Origin: Rheinheimera sp.
Lineage (GTDB): Bacteria > Pseudomonadota > Gammaproteobacteria > Enterobacterales > Alteromonadaceae
Direction: 5' to 3'
Length of the DNA stretch: 37,030 nucleotides
NCBI RefSeq assembly: GCF_030824435.1
Contig: NZ_JAVBXS010000087.1
Coordinates: forward strand, 1 to 37,030
Made by a program: the position numbers and the translations under genes. Of this stretch, positions 25,989 to 34,905 are shown piece after piece (position 1 is the stretch's first letter; every line of letters begins with the position of its first letter). The notes under the pieces were generated by a model. That model worked only from the letters and a program-made list of their open reading frames with translations, was not told where the DNA came from and did not search any database.

Positions 25989-26198
25989 CTTGGCTTTGCA
26001 TCCACAAGCACTGTCAGAACAACCAGCCTAAGGCAAGCACAAGCAAATGTATAGCTTGCTTTGGGAAACAAACAGATTCCGTGGGCTGGTTGCGTTATTT
26101 TTCGGCGAAATTGTGGTATTGCCCCAGCCGGATCTTTCTGCTGACATTCAAGCTGTGGTTGTTAACCAGAGCGGCTTTTGTTGTCTTGTGCTGAGCAT

Positions 26199-26229
26199 AA
26201 AAAAAGAGCCTGATGTCAGGCTCTTTTTT
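26199..26229. terminator. Bidirectional intrinsic terminator after the RND operon
   Basis: GAGCCTG (26206-26212) pairs with CAGGCTC (26217-26223), with loop ATGT, six T after (26224-26229) and seven A before. On the minus strand it lies 55 nt past the stop of the RND permease gene. The rest of 25989-26283 holds no gene that I can support. Confidence 0.88.
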
Positions 26230-26283
26230 GCTGTAGTGCCAGCCGGTGACCTGATGTCACTGCGCTGCTTGTTGTGATGTTGC

Positions 26284-29200
26284 TCAGTTTGGTGTTTTGA
26301 TGCGGTAAACCGAACAATATAACAGCGGCAAAAACAACAGAGTTAAGATGGTCGCAAAACCTAAACCAAACATAATCACCACTGCCATACTGGCAAAAAA
26401 GTCGTCACCTACCAGCGGTATCATACCCAGAATAGTGGTAATGGCAGCCATAGCCACAGGCCTGACTCTGCTGACGGCAGAATGGAACACAGCTTCAAAA
26501 GCCGCCCTGCCTTCACTAAGCTCCAGCCGGATTTGATCAACCAGCACAATGCCGTTTTTCACCAACATGCCGGACAAACTTAAAAAGCCCAGTAGCGCCA
26601 TAAAGCCAAAAGGCACACCCACCAGTAGCAAACCTAAAGTGACACCAATAATGGCCAGCGGCACGCAAGCCCAAATCACCAGCGCATCGCGGCTGGAATT
26701 AAACAGCAGCACAGTCACCACAAACATCACCAGATAACCCAGAGGTAAAGAGCCAAACAAAGCTTTTTGCGCTTTGGTCTGGGCTTCCAGCTCACCGCCC
26801 CAACTTAAGCTGTAGCCGGTAGGCAACGGAATAGCCTCAATCTGCGGTTTTATCCTTTTGAGTAAATTGGCGGCAGTGTCGTTGCTTAAAATATCGTGAT
26901 CAGCCATCAGCGTCAGGGTGCGTTTGCGGTCGCGGCGCATAATTTGTGGATCTTCCCACACCAGCTCAAAACTGCTGACCACCTGGCTGATTGGAATATA
27001 ACGGCCAATTTTCGGGCTATATAACTGCAAGTCTTTTAACGCATCAACACTGCTGCGTTCACTGAGCGGTGGCCGGCTGACAATAGGTAATAAATGGGTG
27101 CCGTCGCGGTAAATGCCCACTGTTTTGCCATTCACATGCGTCAGCAAGACATCATCAATATCCTGTTTGCTGATGCCGGCACGCCGTGCCACTGCTTCAT
27201 TAAATACCGGCCTTATCACCTTCACCCGTTCACGCCAGTCATCCCGCACATTCATAGCGCCAGCATCTTTGAGCATAATGGCTTTAGCAGCTTCACCCAG
27301 TTGCCTCAGCACGTCAGGATCAGGACCACTAAAACGCGCTTCAATTTTGGCAGGTGTGGCAGGACCCACTTCAAGACGTTTTAATTTTTGTTGTAATCTT
27401 GGATGCTGCTCTTCGACAAAAGTGCGCAGGCGTAACATCACAGGTTCTAAATCAGCTTTTTGCTGCACCCGCACTATCAGCTGGCTGTAGGATGGAAAAA
27501 TTTTCTCCGGCTGATAGGTCAACATAAAACGGTCAGCACCACGGCCAATGGTGGCTGTGACTGCCGTGACTTCAGGTTGCGCCTGCAAAAAAGCCGACAC
27601 CAGCTGGTTGTCAGCCAGACTCTGGCGAATATCAGTACCGGCCGGTTGCCATAAATCAACCATAAACATTGGCGTGTTAGAGGCCGGAAAAAACACTTGT
27701 TTTACTTTGCCAAAACCGACAATGGCAACCACCAGCATCAGCAACATCACAACATAACTGACAGCGCGCTGACGCAGTACAAAGTTTAATAAAGTGCGGT
27801 AGACATCAAAAATCACACCACGATATAAAGCGTCCTCCTGCGAAGCATTGGTTTCAGCTGGCACAGCCAGCTGTTTTTTAAACAACAGATGGGCAAAAAA
27901 TGGCGTCAGCGTAATGGCTGTTACCCAGCTTAATAACAAGCTGATTAACAACACCCAAAACAAACTACCGGCAAACTCACCCGTTGCGTCACTGGATAAA
28001 CCTATAGGCGCAAAAGCCGTCACAGCAATCACAGTAGCGCCGAGTAAAGGCCATTGGGTTTGTTTGACAATTTGTGATGCTGCATCCTGCAAAGATAAAC
28101 GGCGCTGCATACCAATTAAAATGCCTTCGACGACCACTATGGCATTATCCACCAGCATACCAAGGGCAATAATTAATGCGCCAAGCGACACCCGCTGCAG
28201 TTCAATTTGCATCTGCTGCATAAAAATAAAGGTACCCAGCACGGTCAGCAATAAAATCAGGCCTATTAAAAAACCACTTTTCAGCCCCATAAATACCAGC
28301 AGTACCAGAATAACGATGATGACTGATTCCAGCAGGTTCAGAATAAAACCATCGACAGAAACAGCCACTTCAGCCGGCTGGTTATAAATAGTGCTGACGT
28401 CCATGCCGATGGGTCTGGTGTATTCAAGCTCGGCCAGACGCGCTGCGACTGCCTTACCCACATCCACCACATTCACGCCGCTGCTGAACGAAACGCCCAG
28501 TGTCAAAGCCGCTTTGCCGTCAAAACGCACTATGTGGGAAGGCACTTCCTGACTGGCTCTGTACACTTTGGCCACATCACCAAGGTAAATCAGCTCTTTG
28601 GCCGCCGGATTGCTGATAATCAGCTGCTCCAGCTCTTTGACCGACTGAAATTCACCACTGGGGTAAATCCGCACGCTGTCTGGGCCAACCCTGAGCGACC
28701 CTGCGTTAGACACCACGTTTTGGGTTTGCAACAAAGAAGCAATTTGCGCAGGCGGTATGCCCAAAGACGCCAGGCGGGAGCGGGAAATTTCCACAATCAC
28801 CTGTTCTTGTTGCACCCCACCCACAGAGACTTTGCCAACGCCGTCCACCAGCACCAGTTCACGGCGCAGAATATCCACATAATCACGCAGCTCGTCGTCG
28901 CTGTAACCATCACCACTGATGGCATACAACATGCCGTACACGTCACCAAAGTCGTCGTTTACCATCGGCGGTTTTACACCTGGCGGCAACTGGGGTGTCA
29001 GGTCATTCACTTTACGCCGTAGTTCATCCCAGATTTGCTTCAGTTCTTTACTGCGGTAAATGCCTTTCATCTCCACCATAATTTGCGAGGTGCCGGCAGT
29101 GGAAATAGAAGTGACGTGGTCGACATAAGGCAGCTGCTGAATGGCATTTTCCAGCGGATAACTGACTTCTTCTTCCACCTGCTGTGGCGAAGCGCCAGGG

Positions 29201-29352
29201 TAAGCAGTGATCACCATGGCTTGTTTTAAGGTAAATTGTGGATCTTCCAGCTGACCCAGCCCCAGATAACTCAGGCAGCCACCAACCAATAAAATCAGTG
29301 CCACCAGCCAGGAAGACGTGGTGTTTTTAATAAAATAACGAGCTGCATCCAT
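26284..29352 (-). CDS. RND multidrug-type efflux permease
   Basis: Inner-membrane proton-driven exporter of 1,022 aa, the AcrB-family length. N-terminal helix 1 is followed by a porter domain with AYPGASPQQVEEEVSYPLENAI, then LGALIIALGMLVDNAIVVVEG in TM4 (about residues 388-408), and in the second half SGMLVKNGIVLVDQI in TM10 and VRPVAMAAITTILGMIPL. The TM4 acidic pair of AcrB (Asp-Asp) is Asp-Asn here; the Lys of TM10 is kept. This occurs in some RND subgroups. It is 3 nt downstream of its adaptor gene; no outer-membrane factor is encoded nearby, so it probably shares a TolC-like channel. The substrate is not predictable. Confidence 0.93.
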   Translation of the reverse strand: MDAARYFIKNTTSSWLVALILLVGGCLSYLGLGQLEDPQFTLKQAMVITAYPGASPQQVEEEVSYPLENAIQQLPYVDHVTSISTAGTSQIMVEMKGIYRSKELKQIWDELRRKVNDLTPQLPPGVKPPMVNDDFGDVYGMLYAISGDGYSDDELRDYVDILRRELVLVDGVGKVSVGGVQQEQVIVEISRSRLASLGIPPAQIASLLQTQNVVSNAGSLRVGPDSVRIYPSGEFQSVKELEQLIISNPAAKELIYLGDVAKVYRASQEVPSHIVRFDGKAALTLGVSFSSGVNVVDVGKAVAARLAELEYTRPIGMDVSTIYNQPAEVAVSVDGFILNLLESVIIVILVLLVFMGLKSGFLIGLILLLTVLGTFIFMQQMQIELQRVSLGALIIALGMLVDNAIVVVEGILIGMQRRLSLQDAASQIVKQTQWPLLGATVIAVTAFAPIGLSSDATGEFAGSLFWVLLISLLLSWVTAITLTPFFAHLLFKKQLAVPAETNASQEDALYRGVIFDVYRTLLNFVLRQRAVSYVVMLLMLVVAIVGFGKVKQVFFPASNTPMFMVDLWQPAGTDIRQSLADNQLVSAFLQAQPEVTAVTATIGRGADRFMLTYQPEKIFPSYSQLIVRVQQKADLEPVMLRLRTFVEEQHPRLQQKLKRLEVGPATPAKIEARFSGPDPDVLRQLGEAAKAIMLKDAGAMNVRDDWRERVKVIRPVFNEAVARRAGISKQDIDDVLLTHVNGKTVGIYRDGTHLLPIVSRPPLSERSSVDALKDLQLYSPKIGRYIPISQVVSSFELVWEDPQIMRRDRKRTLTLMADHDILSNDTAANLLKRIKPQIEAIPLPTGYSLSWGGELEAQTKAQKALFGSLPLGYLVMFVVTVLLFNSSRDALVIWACVPLAIIGVTLGLLLVGVPFGFMALLGFLSLSGMLVKNGIVLVDQIRLELSEGRAAFEAVFHSAVSRVRPVAMAAITTILGMIPLVGDDFFASMAVVIMFGLGFATILTLLFLPLLYCSVYRIKTPN

Positions 29353-29355
29353 CTG

Positions 29356-30456
29356 TTACAGACCCCGCTCACGCTGCCATGGCCGAACTTGTTGCCCTTG
29401 TTGCAGTTGCTGGGTGCCTGCTGTCACCACTTGTTCACCAACCGCCAAACCGGCATGAATTTCAATACCTTCAGAGGTTAACTTGCCAGTAGTCACGGCA
29501 CGGCGCTCCACTTGTTGTGTGGTGGGCTGATACACCCAAACAAAACGCTGTTTGCTGTCAAGCGCCTTGTCATTGGCAGCAAACACCGCAGTGGCTGGCA
29601 CCTGCAATACCGCATCCGGCTGACGGGTAAACTGACTTAAATCGGCAATCACATTGGCGGTCATGCCCGATAACACATTAAATTCTTTGGGAGTTGCCAT
29701 ACTGAATACCACTTTAAAACTATTAGTGGCTGGGTCGGCTCTGGTATCCCATTCTTTAATACTGGCTTTGTATTTGTGGTCCGGATAAGAATCAAACACC
29801 ACATCCGGCTGATAAGCGACTTCCTTTTTCACCAGCGCTATCACATCTTCCGGCACCTGAATCACCACATCCACCATATCGCGCAGCTGCAACTCCAGCA
29901 CAGCTTGTTGTGCCTGCACGTTTTCGTGATTTTCCACCAGAGAGCGCGACACTGTGCCGCTAAAAGGCGCCAGCATTTCGGTGTAACTTAAGTTGGTTTG
30001 ACTGGTTTTTAAATCAGCATCAGCCACTTGCAACTGGGCTTTGGCTTCGTCAAACATGGCCTGCGACACCAGCTTTTGGCCAATTAAGCTATTGGCACGG
30101 TCAAACTGTGCTTTTGATAACTGATAACGGGCCTGCGCCTGCTCTACTTTCAGTTTAAAATCGGTGGCATCCAGTCTGGCCAATAATTCACCTTTGTTAA
30201 CCTGCTGGCCGGGACGCACCTTCAGCTCTGTCAGTTTACCGCTGACTCTGAAGGTTAATCTGGCATTTTCAGTAGGTTCGACTAATGCAGGGAATTGCCG
30301 GATCGCCTGACTCTGGTTGTCAATGACCTGATGTAATTTCACTGGCCTTATCACGACGGCATTTTGTTGTTCCGGCGCCTTCTGGCAACCTAATAACGGC
30401 AATGCCAATAAAAAGACCGTTATTTTTAATTTTTTGCCCATCCCCAGTTGCTCCAT
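29356..30456 (-). CDS. RND efflux periplasmic adaptor (lipoprotein)
   Basis: 366 aa from the ATG at 30456 (GAGG 5 nt upstream); the ATG at 30441 (361 aa, GGAG 9 nt upstream) is nearly as good. An in-frame ATG at 30492 is less likely. The lipobox LPLLGC gives lipid anchoring to the inner membrane. Lipoyl halves (LKVRPGQQVNKGELLARLD and APFSGTVSRSLVENHENVQ), a hairpin with RYQLSKAQFDRANSLIGQ, and a C-terminal HAGLAVGEQVVTAGTQQLQQGQQV are typical. Pairs with the permease directly downstream. Confidence 0.9.
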   Translation of the reverse strand: MEQLGMGKKLKITVFLLALPLLGCQKAPEQQNAVVIRPVKLHQVIDNQSQAIRQFPALVEPTENARLTFRVSGKLTELKVRPGQQVNKGELLARLDATDFKLKVEQAQARYQLSKAQFDRANSLIGQKLVSQAMFDEAKAQLQVADADLKTSQTNLSYTEMLAPFSGTVSRSLVENHENVQAQQAVLELQLRDMVDVVIQVPEDVIALVKKEVAYQPDVVFDSYPDHKYKASIKEWDTRADPATNSFKVVFSMATPKEFNVLSGMTANVIADLSQFTRQPDAVLQVPATAVFAANDKALDSKQRFVWVYQPTTQQVERRAVTTGKLTSEGIEIHAGLAVGEQVVTAGTQQLQQGQQVRPWQRERGL

Positions 30457-30527
30457 CAATGCCTCAGACAAATTCAGGCTGGCACTATACAAGCCAGCAC
30501 AATCCGATTAAATTTATATTTTCTGCA

Positions 30528-30541
30528 TATCTATATAAGAT
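30528..30541. promoter_or_regulatory. Candidate LysR-type binding site
   Basis: ATCT-ATATA-AGAT (30529-30541) is an inverted repeat within a T-N11-A frame (T30528, A30540), the LysR-family operator pattern. It lies between the divergent lysR gene and the RND adaptor gene, 7 nt before the regulator start. Confidence 0.4.
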
Positions 30542-30547
30542 TTACTT

Positions 30548-31447
30548 ATGAACATCGCCAGTCTGCATATTCTGGAAGCCATCAGCCAAAGTGACAGCCT
30601 GCAACAAGCTGCGCTTAAGCTGCATAAAACCCAGCCTGCACTCAGCATGGCGCTGAAAAAGCTGGAGCAGCAATGCGGCTTTACTATAGTTGACCGCAGT
30701 CACTACCGCTTAAAGCTGACACCGGCTGGTTTGCGTTTTTACCAGCAAGCAGAGCAACTACTCCATCAACAGGCGCAACTGAAATCACTGGCCAAACATT
30801 TAAGCCGGGGTGCTGAAGCCAGCCTGCGGATTTCTTTTGATGAAGCTGTTGAAGCAGCACCTTTAATGCCGGCGATTTTGCAGGCACAACAACTGTTTCC
30901 GCACACTGAACTGTCCATTAGCTTTGATTACCGTTTGCAGGCACTGGAAAAATTAAAACATCAACAAACCGATCTGGCGATCAGTCCCTGGTTCCCGGTT
31001 TTTATCAGTCTGGGACAATTTGAACCTGTGGCTATTGGTCAGTTTGATATTTTATGTGTGGCAAGCCCAAGGTTATTAGCAAGGCTCGAGGCTCCGCTCA
31101 CCAGCATTCAACAACTGCATGCGCTGCCACAACTGGTGGCCGATTCCAATGCACTGGATTTTGACAGTGGCAAACTGTTGCCATTACAAAGCAGCCAAAG
31201 GCTGAAAATTAATAACAGCCTGAGTATGAAACAGGCGCTACTGGCAGATTTAGGCTGGGGCATGCTGGCCCGGCATCAGGTTGCAGCTGAACTTAAAAAT
31301 GGCAGTCTGCTGCCCATTTTTACCAAAGAAATGCCCTCTGCCATCCAGGGGGAAGTGCATCTGGTGAAACACAGAGACCAGTTACCAGGCCCTGTTGCCG
31401 ACTATTTATGGCAACAATGGACAACACAACAGCTGGTGAGTACCTAA
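30548..31447 (+). CDS. LysR-family transcriptional regulator
   Basis: 299 aa, standard LysR length. The N-terminal winged helix-turn-helix (about residues 1-60) reads HILEAISQSDSLQQAALKLHKTQPALSMALKKLEQ (quoted in part) with the family's LTPAG following. The C-terminal co-inducer domain covers about residues 90-290. Divergent from the adaptor/permease operon with only about 90 nt between starts, the classical arrangement for a local regulator. Effector unknown. Confidence 0.9.
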   Translation: MNIASLHILEAISQSDSLQQAALKLHKTQPALSMALKKLEQQCGFTIVDRSHYRLKLTPAGLRFYQQAEQLLHQQAQLKSLAKHLSRGAEASLRISFDEAVEAAPLMPAILQAQQLFPHTELSISFDYRLQALEKLKHQQTDLAISPWFPVFISLGQFEPVAIGQFDILCVASPRLLARLEAPLTSIQQLHALPQLVADSNALDFDSGKLLPLQSSQRLKINNSLSMKQALLADLGWGMLARHQVAAELKNGSLLPIFTKEMPSAIQGEVHLVKHRDQLPGPVADYLWQQWTTQQLVST

Positions 31448-31468
31448 ACCGGTACATAAAGCCAGGTG

Positions 31469-31574
31469 CTGCATTGCCCTGTACCTTCGTCCGGCCTCCC
31501 GCAGAGCGGAAGGCGCAACGGCGGCAGCACGCCAACAGTTTGGCGTGCTGAGATCCCACTGTCGCCCTGTACAT
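31469..31574. repeat. 106-bp repeat, copy 1
   Basis: First of two direct copies (106 bp each, 15 nt between). It contains an 11-bp perfect hairpin, CAGCACGCCAA (31525-31535) with TTGGCGTGCTG (31540-31550), loop CAGT. GCCCTGTAC occurs near both ends. It lies 21 bp after the lysR stop, in a 362-bp stretch (31448-31809) without a supportable gene. Confidence 0.85.
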
Positions 31575-31589
31575 CACCGGCAATTGCTC

Positions 31590-31695
31590 CTGCATTGCCC
31601 TGTACCTTAGTCCGGCCTCCCGCAGAGCGGAAGGCGCAACGGCGGCAGCACGCCAACAGTTTGACGTGCTGAGATCCCACTGTCGCCCTATACAT
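31590..31695. repeat. 106-bp repeat, copy 2
   Basis: Differs from copy 1 at three positions (103 of 106 identical by my reading). One change (G to A at 31664) puts a C.A mismatch in the hairpin 31646-31656/31661-31671. It ends where the terminator of the outer-membrane protein gene begins. Confidence 0.85.
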
Positions 31696-31719
31696 AAAAA
31701 AGCCCTGCAATAGCAGGGC
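31695..31719 (-). terminator. Intrinsic terminator of the outer-membrane protein gene
   Basis: GCCCTGC (31702-31708) and GCAGGGC (31713-31719) with loop AATA. On the minus strand the stem is followed by a T-run (plus-strand A 31696-31701). It lies about 90 nt past the stop at 31810. Confidence 0.85.
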
Positions 31720-31809
31720 AATCAGCAAGGAACTTAACTACAAGTCACAAAAAACATCAGTTGTAGCAGGCAACAACACTCCCCTCAGAGCGCCATTGCC
31801 AAATTCAGC

Positions 31810-32613
31810 TTAAAAACGGTAGCTGGCGCCAACTTCGTACAAAGTTTCGTCTTCTTCGTCCAGATACTCAACACGTTTTAATGCCGCGTTTAACGCCAGA
31901 TTGGGCAAAGCAAACCACTGACTGCGTACTTCATAAGCATCAGCTTCAGTCTGGAATACACCTTTGGAATCCCATTCATAACCTAAACCGACCGACAGGT
32001 TTTTACCAAAATAGTAGTCAGCACCCACGTTATAGGCTGTCCAGGTTGAGTGGTTAAAATTGCGCATGCCACCTGTTAAAGCAATAAAGTCACCGGTATC
32101 TAAATCCAGCAATTTTTTGGTGCTGGCACCGTATTCCAGATAAGTGCTGCCATCAAAATCTTTCACGTGATAAATATCACCAGTCACTAACCAGTCATTT
32201 TGTACAAAAAAACCAAGTTTGGTCACAGCTTCATAAGCTTTACTGTTGTTGACAAAACGCCAGTCTAACGACGCATAAAAGTCGTGGCGGCTGTCCATAT
32301 ATTCACCACCGACAGACCAGCTGTTGTTGTGGGCTTTAAAACCACCATATTCAAGACTTTCACGGCTGAAAGTGCCATGCACACTGGCCTGACGTTGCAT
32401 AAAAGCAGCTTCGGCTAAAGGCACTGAACCTTCAGTTTGTACCGGTGCTAAATAAAAACGCTGCTTCAGGTTCCATGCCGATAAATCGGCACCTTCAATA
32501 TCAGCCCAACCATAGTTCACATCAGTCTGAGACTGATAAGAACCGGCAACAGCAGTAACGGACGCCACAGATAACAAAGCAGGAACAAGAACTGGGAAAA
32601 GGTAAGATTTCAT
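31810..32613 (-). CDS. Putative outer-membrane beta-barrel protein (porin-like)
   Basis: 267 aa from the ATG at 32613, chosen because GGAGGG lies 8 nt upstream; the frame is open to 32655. Signal peptide MKSYLFPVLVPALLSVASVTAVAG, given here by its ends (cleavage after about residue 24). The mature part alternates polar and aromatic residues in strands (YGASTKKLLDLDTGDFIALTGG, YNVGADYYFGKNLSVGLGYEW) and ends in ...GASYRF; a terminal Phe is the outer-membrane assembly signal. No known porin family recognised. The 207 bp before it (32614-32820) are AT-rich and must hold its promoter. Confidence 0.8.
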   Translation of the reverse strand: MKSYLFPVLVPALLSVASVTAVAGSYQSQTDVNYGWADIEGADLSAWNLKQRFYLAPVQTEGSVPLAEAAFMQRQASVHGTFSRESLEYGGFKAHNNSWSVGGEYMDSRHDFYASLDWRFVNNSKAYEAVTKLGFFVQNDWLVTGDIYHVKDFDGSTYLEYGASTKKLLDLDTGDFIALTGGMRNFNHSTWTAYNVGADYYFGKNLSVGLGYEWDSKGVFQTEADAYEVRSQWFALPNLALNAALKRVEYLDEEDETLYEVGASYRF

Positions 32614-32820
32614 AAAATGCCCTCCGGCTGTAGATAACCGGGGCAAGATTACCAAAAGAAAAATTAATTAAAACTGAATAGAACAAATTTTTTCTATAAA
32701 AAGCAGATAAATGCAAAATATAATTTATTACAATTAAAATTCACTAACTTACAAATTAAGTCTTGCATTTATCTTTTTATAAAAACAGCTGAATATACGA
32801 TTAATCTAAAATAAATCTGC

Positions 32821-34824
32821 TTAAATCTCCAGTAATGCCGCTTTTAACGCATGAACCTGATCGCGCAGCAAGGCCGCCTGCTCGAACTCCAGATTTTTCG
32901 CGTGTTGCAGCATCTGGGTTTCCAATTTTTTAATGTCGGCTTGCACCTGATAAGGTGTTTTACCTTTAATCAGTTTTAAATGTTCAGCCACTTTTTGTTG
33001 TGGTTCGTTATTTTTAGCATCCTGACCCAAATCCATCACATCACCGATCTTTTTCGAAATCTGGGTGGGCGTAATGCCATGCTGTTCGTTGTAAGCCACC
33101 TGTTTGGCGCGGCGTCTGTCGGTTTCATCTATGGCTTTTTGCATGGAACCCGTGATGCGGTCGGCATACAAAATAGCTTTACCTTTGACGTTACGCGCCG
33201 CGCGGCCTATGGTCTGAATCAGCGAACGCTCTGAACGTAAAAAACCTTCTTTGTCAGCATCCAGAATAGCCACCAAAGATACCTCAGGAATATCCAGACC
33301 TTCACGCAGCAGGTTAATGCCGACCAGCACATCAAATACCCCCAAGCGTAAATCGCGGATAATTTCCACCCGCTCGACTGTGTCGATATCCGAATGTAAA
33401 TACCGCACCTTTACATTGTGCTCATTCAGGTAATCGGTTAAATCTTCTGCCATTTTTTTGGTTAAAGTGGTCACCAGAATACGCTCACCCAATTTGGCGC
33501 AGCGATAAGCTTCTGATAACAAATCATCCACTTGTGTTGCCACAGGGCGGATTTCAATCACAGGGTCAATCAGGCCTGTGGGCCGCACCACCTGCTCCAC
33601 CACTTCACCGGCTGACTTTTCCAGCTCATAAGCTGCTGGTGTTGCCGACACATAAATACGTTGTGGTGCTATAGCTTCAAATTCATCAAATTTCAGCGGC
33701 CTGTTGTCCAAAGCGGATGGCAGGCGAAAACCGTAATTCACCAGATTTTCTTTACGGGAACGGTCACCTTTATACATGGCGCCAATTTGTGAAATAGTGA
33801 CATGGGATTCGTCAATAAACATCAAACCATCAGCGGGGAAATAATCCAGCAAAGTTGGTGGTGGTTCGCCTTCAGCACGGCCAGACAAATACCTTGAGTA
33901 GTTTTCAATGCCGGAGCAATATCCCAGCTCCACCATCATTTCTAAATCAAACAAAGTGCGCTGACCAATACGCTGCTCTTCTATCAGCTTATTTTCTGCT
34001 AATAGCTGCGCACGCCTTGCTGCGAGCTCTACTTTAATACGCTCTACTGCTTCGAGGATTTTTTCTCTGGGTGTCACATAATGGGTTTTAGGGTAAATGG
34101 TGTAGCGGGTTACCACTTTTTCCACAGCCCCTGTTAAAGGGTCAAACAGACTGATACGTTCAATTTCTTCATCAAAAAGCTCAAGCCGTACCGCCAGCTC
34201 ATCCGATTCGGCCGGGAAAATATCAATAACATCACCACGCACTCTGTAAGTAGCACGTTCAAAAGCCATATCATTGCGCTGATATTGCAGCTCGGCTAAA
34301 CGCCGTAAAATAAAACGCTGGTCAACAATATCCCCTACTTTCAGATGCAACAGCATCTTCATATAAGATTCGGGGTCGCCCAAACCATAAATAGCCGAAA
34401 CAGACGCGATGATCACCACATCACGGCGCTCCATCAGCGCTTTGGTGGCAGAAAGACGCATCTGTTCGATATGTTCGTTAATCGAAGCGTCTTTTTCTAT
34501 AAAGGTATCGCTGGCCGGCACATAAGCTTCCGGCTGGTAATAATCGTAATAAGAAACAAAATATTCGACCGAATTGTGCGGGAAAAACTCTTTCATCTCA
34601 CCATACAGTTGCGCTGCCAGCGTTTTATTGTGCGCCATAATCAGCGTGGGCCTGTTCAGCTGTGCTATCACATTGGCCATAGTGAAAGTTTTACCAGAGC
34701 CGGTAACACCTAATAAAGTCTGGTGTGCCAGACCGGCCTGCAGGCCATCCACCAAAGCTGCTATGGCTGTAGGTTGGTCACCTGAGGGCTGATAAACAGA
34801 ATTTAATTCAAAATCGCGTGACAT
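32821..34824 (-). CDS. uvrB: Excinuclease ABC subunit UvrB
   Basis: Damage-verifying helicase-like subunit of nucleotide excision repair. 667 aa. Walker A GVTGSGKT (residues 39-46), the beta-hairpin [12 protein letters not shown] that inserts between strands, the DEAD-like box [12 protein letters not shown], helicase motifs [26 protein letters not shown] (in part) and QTIGRAARN, and the C-terminal UVR domain ([24 protein letters not shown], in part) that binds UvrC. AGGGAAGG precedes the ATG. No LexA-type CTGT-N8-ACAG box is seen in the 80 nt upstream. Confidence 0.98.
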   Translation of the reverse strand: MSRDFELNSVYQPSGDQPTAIAALVDGLQAGLAHQTLLGVTGSGKTFTMANVIAQLNRPTLIMAHNKTLAAQLYGEMKEFFPHNSVEYFVSYYDYYQPEAYVPASDTFIEKDASINEHIEQMRLSATKALMERRDVVIIASVSAIYGLGDPESYMKMLLHLKVGDIVDQRFILRRLAELQYQRNDMAFERATYRVRGDVIDIFPAESDELAVRLELFDEEIERISLFDPLTGAVEKVVTRYTIYPKTHYVTPREKILEAVERIKVELAARRAQLLAENKLIEEQRIGQRTLFDLEMMVELGYCSGIENYSRYLSGRAEGEPPPTLLDYFPADGLMFIDESHVTISQIGAMYKGDRSRKENLVNYGFRLPSALDNRPLKFDEFEAIAPQRIYVSATPAAYELEKSAGEVVEQVVRPTGLIDPVIEIRPVATQVDDLLSEAYRCAKLGERILVTTLTKKMAEDLTDYLNEHNVKVRYLHSDIDTVERVEIIRDLRLGVFDVLVGINLLREGLDIPEVSLVAILDADKEGFLRSERSLIQTIGRAARNVKGKAILYADRITGSMQKAIDETDRRRAKQVAYNEQHGITPTQISKKIGDVMDLGQDAKNNEPQQKVAEHLKLIKGKTPYQVQADIKKLETQMLQHAKNLEFEQAALLRDQVHALKAALLEI

Positions 34825-34874
34825 AAGCCTTCCCTGTTTGTGTGCCGAAGCGCCAGCTCAACCTGATTAAACAC

Positions 34875-34904
34875 CACAATACCGCTTTTAATACGGCTAT
34901 TGTG
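34875..34904 (-). terminator. Hairpin between the MATE gene and uvrB (terminator-like)
   Basis: On the minus strand CACAATA (34904-34898) pairs with TATTGTG (34881-34875) and CCG with CGG inside, with one bulged base. It starts directly after the MATE stop. The T-run afterwards is poor (TGTTTAA), so it may be only a weak terminator and part of the uvrB leader. Confidence 0.35.
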
Positions 34905-34905
34905 C

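Noticed and set aside
26047-26277. Plus-strand ORF of 76 codons before the RND operon end
   Set aside because: An intrinsic terminator lies inside it, there is no ribosome binding site and the protein has no recognisable character.
31320-31728. Overlapping minus-strand ORFs of 94-133 codons across the 106-bp repeats
   Set aside because: They translate the repeat units in shifting frames (period 121 is not a multiple of 3), overlap the lysR end, the repeats and the terminator, and lack a ribosome binding site. They are repeat artefacts.
34825-34905. LexA (SOS) box upstream of uvrB
   Set aside because: E. coli uvrB is SOS-controlled, but no CTGT-N8-ACAG match is visible here.
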